A stretch of DNA of 5,281 nucleotides from Desulfovibrionaceae bacterium (GTDB lineage Bacteria > Pseudomonadota > Gammaproteobacteria > Burkholderiales > Burkholderiaceae_C). Under the pieces are notes generated by a model that was not told the DNA's origin, did not search any database, and saw only the letters and a list, made by a program, of their open reading frames with translations. Positions within the stretch are counted from its first letter, which is position 1; each line of letters opens with the position of its first letter. The stretch covers positions 1 through 5,281 of the forward strand of contig WRJY01000145.1 of assembly GCA_009778355.1 (NCBI GenBank), in the 5' to 3' direction. The position numbers were made by a program, and so were the translations under genes. Shown piece after piece: positions 1-5,281 of the stretch.

Positions 1-1264
1 GGGGGAGCCGCAACCCGTGGCCGCGCCCGGGCGCTGCGCCATCGTCGGCGCCGGCCTGGCGGGCGCCAGCCTGGCATACAGTCTGGCCGCGCGCGGCTGG
101 CAGGTGACGGTGTTGGGCCTGGGCAGCGAGCCAGCCGACGGCGCCAGCGCGCTGCCCGCGGGCGTGTTCGCTCCCCATGTGTCGCCCGACGACCGCGCGC
201 TGTCGCGCCTGTCGCGCGCCGGCTGCGCCGCCACGCTGGCGCGCGCCCGCGCCCTGCTGCGCGAAGGCGTGGACTTTGCCGCCAGCGGCGTGCTGGAGCG
301 CCATGCCTGCGGCGAGCGCCGCAGCCCCGCGCACTGGCTGGCTGCCGAAGAAAGCGCCGAATCCGCAGCGGCCAGAGCCTTGTCCACCAACGCCAGCCGT
401 GATTTACGCCTGCAAATCGGGCTGCCCGGCGACGACGCTCATCCCGCCCTCTGGCACGCTGGCGCTGGCTGGGCGCGGCCCGCTGAACTGGTGCGCGCCA
501 TGCTTGCCGCGCCGGGCATCCGCTTTGCCGGCGGCACACCGGTCGCGCGCATCGCGCCGCACGGCAGCGGCTGGCTGGCGCTGGACGAAGCCGGTCACAC
601 GCTGGCCGAGGCCGGCCTGGTGGCGCTGGCGGCGGGCTTTGGCACACGCGCGCTGCTGGAGGCCTCGTTTCCCGACGCCGCCGATACCGATGCCTCATCG
701 GCCTGGCCGCTGCACGCCTTGCGCGGGCAACTGGCCTTCGGCCCCATGCCGGCTGACGCCGAAGCGGCGGCGCTGCCGCCCTTTCCCGTCAACGGCCACG
801 GCGGTCTGATACCGGCGGTGCCCATGCCAGCGGGGCCGGCCTGGGTGCTGGGCTCGACCTTCGAGCGCGGCGCCACGCGGGCCGACACCAGCGCCGTCGA
901 CCACGCCGCCAACCGCCAGCGCCTGGCCGATCTGCTGCCGCGCGCCGCCGCCGCGCTGACGCCGCAATGGGACGATGGCCACGCCCAAGCTTGGGCCGGC
1001 GTGCGCTGCACGGTGCCCGACCGGCTGCCGATGGCCGGCCCCTTGACCGGTCACGCAAACGCTCCTTGGGTGCTGACCGGCCTGGGTTCGCGCGGACTGA
1101 CAATGGCCGTGCTGGCGGGCGAGATCGCCGCCGCCTGGATGACGGGCGAGCCGCTGCCCGTCGAGCGGTCACTGGCGCGCGTGCTGCGCGCCAGCCGCTG
1201 GGGCGAGCGCGGCTCCCAGCCCGCGCGGCGCGGCCATCCGCCCAAGCAAAAAACCGCGCCATGA
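1..1264 (+). CDS. mnmC: MnmC FAD-dependent oxidoreductase part (5'-partial): tRNA wobble uridine modification
   Basis: The C-terminal domain of MnmC oxidatively removes the carboxymethyl group from cmnm5(s2)U34 of tRNA, giving nm5(s2)U, which the N-terminal MnmD-type domain then methylates to mnm5(s2)U. It acts in the cytoplasm. Visible, numbering from the GTG at 17: dinucleotide-binding motif GAGLAG (11-16) followed by GWQVTVL, then LPAGVFAPHVSPDD (46-59), GSTFE (279-283), VRCTVPDRLPMAG (329-341), GLGSRGLTMA (355-364) and a C-terminal LPVERSLARVLRASRW stretch. All of these match the family in order. The reading frame is open to base 2, and the preceding residues GEPQP look like an interdomain linker. 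I therefore read this as the second half of a bifunctional MnmC whose methyltransferase part lies outside the window. The alternative is a free-standing oxidase starting at GTG 17, with GGAG at 4-7 as ribosome site. The residue after the second strand is Gly34, where an acidic FAD-ribose ligand is often seen. Family certain, start uncertain. Confidence 0.9.
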   Translation, partial: GEPQPVAAPGRCAIVGAGLAGASLAYSLAARGWQVTVLGLGSEPADGASALPAGVFAPHVSPDDRALSRLSRAGCAATLARARALLREGVDFAASGVLERHACGERRSPAHWLAAEESAESAAARALSTNASRDLRLQIGLPGDDAHPALWHAGAGWARPAELVRAMLAAPGIRFAGGTPVARIAPHGSGWLALDEAGHTLAEAGLVALAAGFGTRALLEASFPDAADTDASSAWPLHALRGQLAFGPMPADAEAAALPPFPVNGHGGLIPAVPMPAGPAWVLGSTFERGATRADTSAVDHAANRQRLADLLPRAAAALTPQWDDGHAQAWAGVRCTVPDRLPMAGPLTGHANAPWVLTGLGSRGLTMAVLAGEIAAAWMTGEPLPVERSLARVLRASRWGERGSQPARRGHPPKQKTAP

Positions 1265-2199
1265 GCCACGCCGCGCGGCCCGGCGCCCCAGCGCAACTGA
1301 GCGCGCCGCACCTGCTGCTGGCGCTGGCGGTGGTGTTCGTCTGGGGCACCAATTTCGTCGTCATCAAGCTGGCGCTGGCGCACCTGCCGCCGCTGCTGCT
1401 GGCAACACTGCGCTTTGCGCTGGCGGCGCTGCCGCTGGTGTTCGTGCTGCCGCGCCCGCGCGCTTCATGGGCCAATCTGGCGCTGTACGGCATGGCGATC
1501 GGCGTCGGCCAGTTTGGGCTGATGTTCTTCGCCATGACGCGCCACATATCGCCCGGCCTGGCCTCGCTGGTGGCGCAGGCGCAGGTGTTCTTCACCATCG
1601 GGCTGGCCATGCTGGCCACGGGCGAGCGGGTGCGGCCCTACCAGTTGGCGGCCACGCTGATCGCCGCCGCCGGCATCGGCATCATCGCCGCCCGCGCCGA
1701 TGGCCACACCACCGCGCTAGGTGTATTGCTGGTGCTGGGCTCGGCGCTGTTCTGGGCGCTGGGCAACACGGCCAGCCGCGCGGCCGGGCGCGTCAACGTG
1801 CTGGCCTACGTGGCCTGGAGCAGCCTGTTCGCCGTGCTGCCGCTGCTGGCGCTGTCGCTCGCGCTGGAAGGCTGGCCGCGCATCGCCGCCGGCCTGCGCG
1901 AGGCCGGCGCGCTGACCTGGGCCGCCGTGCTGTGGCAGTCGATAGGCAACACCATCTTCGGCTATGGCGCCTGGGCCTGGATGCTGGCGCGCTACCCGGC
2001 GGCCACCGTCAGCCCGTTCTCGCTGCTGGTGCCGGTATTCGGCATGGCCGCCGCCGCGCTGGCGCTGGGCGAACCGATGCCCGGCTGGAAACTGACCGCC
2101 GCCGCGCTGGTGCTGGGCGGACTGGCGCTGAACGTGCTGTGGCCGCGCTGGCGCAAGCGGCTGGAGCAGACGCTGGCGGACAGGCATCGCCCGCGATAA
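1261..2199 (+). CDS. eamA: EamA-type cysteine / O-acetylserine exporter (DMT superfamily)
   Basis: This is a 312-residue inner-membrane protein of the drug/metabolite transporter superfamily with two EamA repeats and about ten helices. It closely resembles E. coli EamA (YdeD), which exports cysteine-pathway metabolites. Matching stretches are VVFVWGTNFVVIK (24-36), LRFALAALP (50-58), GLASLVAQAQVFFTIGLAM (99-117, compare GLASLVLQAQAFFTI in E. coli), GERVRPYQLA (121-130), FWALGN (164-169), GYGAWAWMLARYPAATVSPFSLLVPV (234-259) and GEPMPG (270-275). It ends in a basic cytoplasmic tail (WRKRLEQ). The ATG at 1261 is chosen because it precedes the first helix and overlaps the mnmC stop as ATGA. The open frame continues upstream, but only as a shadow of mnmC. 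There is no clear Shine-Dalgarno sequence, so translational coupling to mnmC is likely. Substrate is inferred from similarity; EamA proteins vary in what they carry. Confidence 0.88.
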   Translation: MSHAARPGAPAQLSAPHLLLALAVVFVWGTNFVVIKLALAHLPPLLLATLRFALAALPLVFVLPRPRASWANLALYGMAIGVGQFGLMFFAMTRHISPGLASLVAQAQVFFTIGLAMLATGERVRPYQLAATLIAAAGIGIIAARADGHTTALGVLLVLGSALFWALGNTASRAAGRVNVLAYVAWSSLFAVLPLLALSLALEGWPRIAAGLREAGALTWAAVLWQSIGNTIFGYGAWAWMLARYPAATVSPFSLLVPVFGMAAAALALGEPMPGWKLTAAALVLGGLALNVLWPRWRKRLEQTLADRHRPR

Positions 2200-2232
2200 G
2201 CCGCGCGGCCATCCGGCAAGACCGGCTTGGGT
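2200..2232. other. 33-base convergent gap between eamA and the CobD/CbiB-like gene
   Basis: The two genes end tail to tail here. The gap contains the 10-base palindrome GCCGCGCGGC (2200-2209) and a CCGG...CCGG pair (about 2214-2225). Neither is followed by a T-run on either strand, so I see no convincing intrinsic terminator. Confidence 0.5.
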
Positions 2233-3156
2233 TCACCCCATCACGCGCGCCAGCGTCAGCAGCACCAGCAGCAGCAGCCACAGCGCCATCATGCGCCACA
2301 GCAGCCCGATCACCTGCGTGAGGTGTGCGGGGCCGGGCGGCAAGCCGGGCAGGCCCTCGCCCGCCGCGCCGCCCAGCCGCACGCCCAGCGCGCCCGCGGT
2401 GGCGGCCAGCACCACGCCATCGTTGGGGTCGGCAAAGCGCGCGGCATGGTTGCGCCACGCATCCACCGCGTCCTCGAAGCTGCCCACCACGGCAAAGCCC
2501 AGCGCCGTGCAGCGCGCGGGCAGCCAATCCACCGCGCGCCAGGCTTGCCTGGCCACCTGCACCAGTGCCGGGCTGACCGGCTGGGTGGCCGCCTGCGACC
2601 GGCGGCGCCAGTAGCGCAGCGCGAACCCGGCGCTGCGGTAGAACACCGCGCCCGCCGGCCCCAGCCCCAGCGCGGCCAGCACACAAAACCACAGCAGTAC
2701 GCCGAACACGCAGCGGTGCGCGGTCAGCACGGAATATTCGATCATGTGGCGCACGATCTCGCTGCCCGGCAGCGCGGCAGCGTCCGTCTGCTGCCAGCGC
2801 GCCAGCAGTTTGCGCGCGCGATCCTCATTGCCGGCGTTCAGTGCGTCGTGGATGCGCGTGAAGCGGTCGCTGAACTGCCGCAAGCCGAGCGTGAAGTAGA
2901 GGATGAGCACGTTCCAGGCCAGCTCCAGCGGCCAGCCGCCCAGCCAGCCCAGCAGCCCATACACGCCCGCCGCCGCCAGCGCGGGCAGCGCGGCAGCCAG
3001 CGCCCACGCCAGCCAGCCATGCTGCACGCCGCCCGCGTCCACATTGCGGCCCACCGCGCGCGCCCAAGCTGACAGCCCCGCGGTGACCCGGTTGCCCGGC
3101 GCCAACGGGCGCGCCTGCTCCAGCAGGAGTGCGATCACGATTGCAAACAGGGCCAT
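2233..3156 (-). CDS. CobD/CbiB-family integral membrane protein, function unknown
   Basis: This is a 307-residue membrane protein, convergent with eamA. Hydrophobic segments lie at about 2-13, 48-71, 76-92, 149-172 and 280-304. Family signatures include LGLRQFSDRFTRIHDALNAG (90-109, resembling the GLR..A..V..AL..GD block of CbiB), a hydrophobic FGVLLWF block followed by GAVFYR (151-174), VDWLPARCTALGFAVVG (209-225), and HAARFADPNDGVVLAATAG continuing to ALGVRLGG (237-263, like the SPN.G..EAAMAGALGV.LGG block). True CbiB/CobD makes adenosylcobinamide phosphate. The short N-terminus (FAIVIALLLEQ) is more like the related AmpE proteins, and no cobalamin gene is nearby, so I would not assign that reaction. 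The ATG at 3156 is preceded by AGGA (3170-3167) with a ten-base gap. A shared transcript with the upstream gene on this strand is possible, but 418 bases separate them. Confidence 0.85.
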   Translation of the reverse strand: MALFAIVIALLLEQARPLAPGNRVTAGLSAWARAVGRNVDAGGVQHGWLAWALAAALPALAAAGVYGLLGWLGGWPLELAWNVLILYFTLGLRQFSDRFTRIHDALNAGNEDRARKLLARWQQTDAAALPGSEIVRHMIEYSVLTAHRCVFGVLLWFCVLAALGLGPAGAVFYRSAGFALRYWRRRSQAATQPVSPALVQVARQAWRAVDWLPARCTALGFAVVGSFEDAVDAWRNHAARFADPNDGVVLAATAGALGVRLGGAAGEGLPGLPPGPAHLTQVIGLLWRMMALWLLLLVLLTLARVMG

Positions 3157-3290
3157 GGGCGGACAATCCTGGAAACGGCAGTTGAACGCGCTCGAAAGTG
3201 GAGTGATCGGCGTGCATCAACGATCGTTTCTGGATGGCGTCGTCACGAGAGACGGCGCCAAAGAACCAAACATCGAATCCGTACTGCCGC
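3157..3290. other. Upstream region of the CobD/CbiB-like gene; no firm promoter
   Basis: This non-coding stretch should contain the leader of the minus-strand gene starting at 3156. It has a perfect 10-base palindrome AACGATCGTT (3219-3228), which could be a small operator, and a short CGTC/GACG stem (about 3242-3254). I find no good -35/-10 pair on the minus strand. It is less GC-rich than the flanking genes. Confidence 0.35.
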
Positions 3291-3452
3291 TAGTGCCGTG
3301 TTACACCAATAACTGACGCATGAAACCGCGTCTTCGCGCCCAAGGCGGCGTTGCAAATCCTCGCGATACCACTCGGTATCGCTGCGGTTTGCGCCTAGCC
3401 TTGAACGCGAATCCATCGGTTGTGCGCCAGTATCGATGTGACACGGCACCAG
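3291..3452. repeat. ~160-base imperfect palindromic intergenic element
   Basis: The whole block folds back on itself around 3372. Paired segments from outside to inside are GTGCCGTGT (3293-3301) with ACACGGCAC (3441-3449), CTG (3313-3315) with CAG (3428-3430), TTCGCG (3333-3338) with CGCGAA (3406-3411), CAAGGC (3341-3346) with GCCTTG (3398-3403), GCAAA (3353-3357) with TTTGC (3388-3392), and GCGATACC (3363-3370) with GGTATCGC (3375-3382), loop ACTC. The register stays constant with only small bulges, so this is one long degenerate hairpin and not several chance stems. It lies between two same-strand genes, in lower-GC DNA. The form suits a miniature, transposase-less or REP/BIME-like element of the host genus. 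It could also act as a transcription barrier or RNA-stabilising structure for the minus-strand genes. Multicopy status cannot be seen from one window. Confidence 0.75.
3363..3382. other. Perfect inner hairpin of the palindromic element
   Basis: GCGATACC and GGTATCGC form a perfect eight-base stem closed by the four-base loop ACTC. This is the symmetry centre of the larger palindrome. There is no T-run after it on either strand, so it is not by itself a canonical intrinsic terminator. Confidence 0.8.
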
Positions 3453-3468
3453 GAATGAAACAGCGTGT

Positions 3469-3497
3469 TTGACATGCCGCGCGGCAACGTCTTTCAT
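3469..3497 (+). promoter_or_regulatory. Promoter-like sequence (TTGACA, 17-base spacer, TTTCAT)
   Basis: TTGACA at 3469-3474 is a perfect sigma-70 -35 box. It is followed after 17 bases by TTTCAT (3492-3497), which matches the -10 consensus at four of six positions. It points to the right, into the 3' end of a minus-strand gene, so it could only drive antisense RNA or be a fossil of something lost. It may well be chance. Confidence 0.2.
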
Positions 3498-3503
3498 CGC
3501 TTC

Positions 3504-3520
3504 AAATGCAGGGGGCATTT
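3504..3520 (-). terminator. Weak hairpin, possible 3' end signal of the GH42-like gene
   Basis: AAATGC (3504-3509) and GCATTT (3515-3520) form a perfect six-base stem with a five-base loop, about 55 bases past the stop of the minus-strand gene. The stem has only two G-C pairs and is not followed by a proper T-run on the minus strand, so intrinsic termination would be weak. Confidence 0.2.
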
Positions 3521-3574
3521 TCTACCAGGTGACAGCGTTTGTACAAGCGGTTGAGCATGTCTGCCGAGAGTGTT

Positions 3575-5281
3575 TCATTGCCGCATCACTTCCCGCATCG
3601 ATTCGTACAGCCGGTCGGAACCATGCTGCGGGTTGGCCGGATCGAAGGCGAACGGGTTGGGGGTGGCGCCGGTTTGGCCGTGCGAGGACTGGTGCGGGTG
3701 CAGAAAGAACGACAGCGCGCGCGCGCCGTGGGCGCGGTGCTGCTCCAGCACGCGGGCCAGTTGGCTGGCGTTCAGGGCGCGCAGGGGGTGAAATTCGGTC
3801 ACGCTGTAGCAGCTCTGGCGCGAACGGGCCAGCCAGTCGAAAAACGCGCCGCCTTCAGCCGCCTCGCCGTACAGGTTGATGCCCAGGCCGACGTGGCCGA
3901 AGGGCAGCAGCGACGCGCCGGCGGCAAAGCGGCTGGCGTCCCAGCCCGCGCCTTCGGCGGGGGCGATTTGCTGCGTGCGGTGCGGCACGCCGGCCAGGCA
4001 GGCGCCATCGAGCAGCGCGTCGAAGTGGGCGATGTAGTCCACCACCTGCTGGCCGCGAAAGTCGTGCCACAGCGGCGCCAGCGGGTTGTAGAGCACAGCC
4101 ACGCCATCGGGGGGCGTGTCGATCGAAAACGCCGCGCCGCTGCCCGGCGGCATCATGGGCGGCAACGGCTGGCGCATGGGCAGCGGCGCGGGCTGGCTTT
4201 GCTGGCGGCCCATGACGGCGAAGTGGCGCGCGCCCATGTACGTCAATTGGCCGCCGGGGCGTTCCAGCGCCACGTCGATGCGGTGCACGCCGGCGGGCAG
4301 GGCAGCGTGGCGCAGGTCGTAGCGCCAGCCGACCCGGTCGGTGCCGAACTCGGGCCGCGCCTGGGCCACGTCTTGCCGCCCGAAGCGCGCCGGCGCGCGG
4401 CCCGTCAGTTGGCCGTCCAGGTAAATGCGCACCCAGGGCGCGTCGCCGCTGGCCCGCGCGGCATCGTAGGCCCAGCCGCCGATGACCAGCGTGCCGGCGG
4501 CCTCGGCGTCGATGTGCTGCCAGAAGTTGCCCTGCCGCTCGCGCCGGATGTCTTTGGATGGCGGCTCGATCTGATCGAACGACGCAAAGTCCGCCCCCAG
4601 CGCCGCGTTCAGCGCCGCCACGCCGCCAAAGCGCCGCTTCAGGTACGCCTGAAAGCCCTGGCGCGAGGCGGGCGAATAGTCCGTCACCACATAAGGCCGG
4701 TTGTAGCCCATGCCGCCCTGGAAGTCGGGGTACAGGTGATGCACCTCGCCCAGCAGGTTGACGCCGGCAATGCGCGCGCGCGTAACGGGCGGCAGCGCGC
4801 AGATGGCGCCCGTCACCGCCTCGATGGCCTGCTCGCGCCGCCGGGTGATGGCGTTGTCGAAGCGGGCGATGCTCCACGGGTACATGGCGCCGCCCAGAAA
4901 GCGGTCCACCGGCAGCGGGCCTTGCGGCGTGGCAGCCAGGTTGTCAGGGTCCTGCGCCAGCACGGGTTCGATGGGCGCGTTTTCGGAAAAATGGGTGGAA
5001 AACAGGTACAGCACCACGGGCCGGTCCACGTCCTGCACGGTGCGGGCAATGCGCCGCACCGCCTCCTGGTCGATGGCCCAGCCATCACCCTGCGGCTCGA
5101 ACAGGTTGAGCAGCGGCACCACCAGCGTGTAGCCCAGCTCGAAATGGCCGTTGGGACTGCGGCGCGGGCCCAGCGCGTTCAGCGCCGCGTCGATGCGGGC
5201 CGCCGCCGATCCGCGCGGGCCGGTGCAGGCGGGCTCCAGCGGCGCGGCGGGCGCGATCAGCTCCAGGCAATCGCTCAGGCC
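3575..5281 (-). CDS. Putative GH42-like glycoside hydrolase with inserted beta-sandwich-like segment (5'-partial)
   Basis: 568 residues are visible and the frame is open to the right window edge, so the start and any signal peptide are missing; an internal GTG at 5122 is not the start. Residue numbers count from the edge. Strand-like segments YTLVVPLLNLF (51-61) and RPVVLYLFSTHFSEN (87-101) precede GVNLLGEVHHLYPDF (173-187), whose Glu179 could be the acid/base residue. FQAYLKRRFGGVAALNAALG with FDQIEPP following (210-241) strongly resembles the F..WL..RYG....LN.AWG..F..I.PP block of GH42 beta-galactosidases. Residues 256-356 (GTLVIGGWAYDA, VRIYLDGQL, GRQDVAQARP, GVHRIDVAL) look like a beta-sandwich inserted in the barrel. 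A proline-rich linker follows (357-383). The barrel then resumes with CYSVTEFHPL (491-500; Glu496 a candidate nucleophile) and HRAHGARALSFFLHP (515-529), like the GH42 AHGAD.V.FFQWR strand. There is no trimerisation domain at the C-terminus. Enzyme activity and substrate are inferred only. Confidence 0.65.
   Translation of the reverse strand, partial: GLSDCLELIAPAAPLEPACTGPRGSAAARIDAALNALGPRRSPNGHFELGYTLVVPLLNLFEPQGDGWAIDQEAVRRIARTVQDVDRPVVLYLFSTHFSENAPIEPVLAQDPDNLAATPQGPLPVDRFLGGAMYPWSIARFDNAITRRREQAIEAVTGAICALPPVTRARIAGVNLLGEVHHLYPDFQGGMGYNRPYVVTDYSPASRQGFQAYLKRRFGGVAALNAALGADFASFDQIEPPSKDIRRERQGNFWQHIDAEAAGTLVIGGWAYDAARASGDAPWVRIYLDGQLTGRAPARFGRQDVAQARPEFGTDRVGWRYDLRHAALPAGVHRIDVALERPGGQLTYMGARHFAVMGRQQSQPAPLPMRQPLPPMMPPGSGAAFSIDTPPDGVAVLYNPLAPLWHDFRGQQVVDYIAHFDALLDGACLAGVPHRTQQIAPAEGAGWDASRFAAGASLLPFGHVGLGINLYGEAAEGGAFFDWLARSRQSCYSVTEFHPLRALNASQLARVLEQHRAHGARALSFFLHPHQSSHGQTGATPNPFAFDPANPQHGSDRLYESMREVMRQ

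Larger units (their letters stand above)
3453..3574. other. Low-GC spacer downstream of the GH42-like gene; no gene recognised
   Basis: By hand count about 52% GC (64 of 124 bases from 3451), visibly below the coding regions. It contains a 9-base inverted repeat (AATGAAACA 3454-3462, TGTTTCATT 3571-3579), a small hairpin (3504-3520) and a promoter-like pair on the plus strand (3469-3497). Together with 3157-3452 it makes a 418-base gap without a supported gene. Confidence 0.5.

Noticed and set aside
17..19. GTG at 17 as the true start of mnmC
   Set aside because: A GGAG at 4-7 makes it possible, but the frame stays open to the window edge with linker-like residues and the family is usually bifunctional, so I favour a partial gene. 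The upstream sequence would settle it.
967..1260. N-terminal extension of eamA upstream to the ATG at 967
   Set aside because: The extra 98 residues are an Arg-rich out-of-frame reading of mnmC and would precede the normal EamA N-terminus.
789..1619. A 276-codon open frame on the minus strand across mnmC and eamA
   Set aside because: It is antisense to two well-recognised genes, and its product is rich in Arg, Ala and Ser with no family resemblance. Long antisense frames are expected at this GC content.
1467..2321. A 284-codon plus-strand frame overlapping eamA
   Set aside because: Its product is a low-complexity Arg/Ala/Gly-rich shadow of eamA in another frame.
2227..3072. A 281-codon plus-strand frame antisense to the CobD/CbiB-like gene
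   Set aside because: It is rich in Gln, His, Arg and Ala, has no recognisable motif, and lies opposite a gene with clear family signatures.
3476..3485. GCCGCGCGGC palindrome, also at 2200-2209 and 1269-1278
   Set aside because: A simple G/C palindrome is expected often in DNA of this composition, and the copies share no context.
3243..3518. A 91-codon minus-strand frame through the palindromic element
   Set aside because: It lacks a ribosome site before its ATG, has no family features, and most of it is translated palindrome. Elements like this often give spurious small hypothetical proteins.
5120..5122. GTG at 5122 as the start of the GH42-like gene
   Set aside because: The frame continues without a stop to the window end, and the preceding residues (HFELGYTLV) continue a plausible first barrel strand.
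1..5281. CRISPR array, tRNA, rRNA, riboswitch, toxin-antitoxin or defence genes
   Set aside because: I found no regularly spaced repeats, no tRNA cloverleaf, no rRNA-like sequence and no protein motif of these classes.

Overview
This is a GC-rich window with dense coding and many overlapping antisense open frames. Gene content and protein style suggest a betaproteobacterium of the Burkholderiales, most likely Comamonadaceae. That placement is inferred from the MnmC, EamA and CobD/CbiB-like sequences; no rRNA or other marker is present.

Left part (1-2199, plus strand): the C-terminal FAD-dependent oxidase part of the tRNA wobble-uridine enzyme MnmC, cut by the left window edge. It is followed with an ATGA overlap by a ten-helix EamA-type cysteine/O-acetylserine exporter. 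Middle (2233-3156, minus strand): a membrane protein of the CobD/CbiB family, convergent with eamA and only 33 bases from it. There is no other cobalamin gene in view, so its role is probably not ordinary B12 synthesis. Right part (3575-5281, minus strand): a large protein, cut by the right window edge, that reads like a glycoside hydrolase 42-type TIM barrel. It is interrupted by a beta-sandwich-like segment and a proline-rich linker.

The 418-base gap between the two minus-strand genes (3157-3574) is clearly lower in GC than its surroundings. It holds a ~160-base imperfect palindrome (3291-3452) with a perfect inner hairpin and near-perfect tips, which looks like a mobile or repetitive intergenic element. 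The remainder of the gap has only weak signals: a TTGACA-type promoter look-alike, a small hairpin and a 9-base inverted repeat.

mnmC and eamA probably share a transcript. The two minus-strand genes have the same direction, but the long gap with the palindrome argues against tight coupling. I see no defence system, CRISPR array, tRNA, rRNA or intact insertion sequence. The palindrome and the GH42-like domain architecture are the parts most worth a second look.
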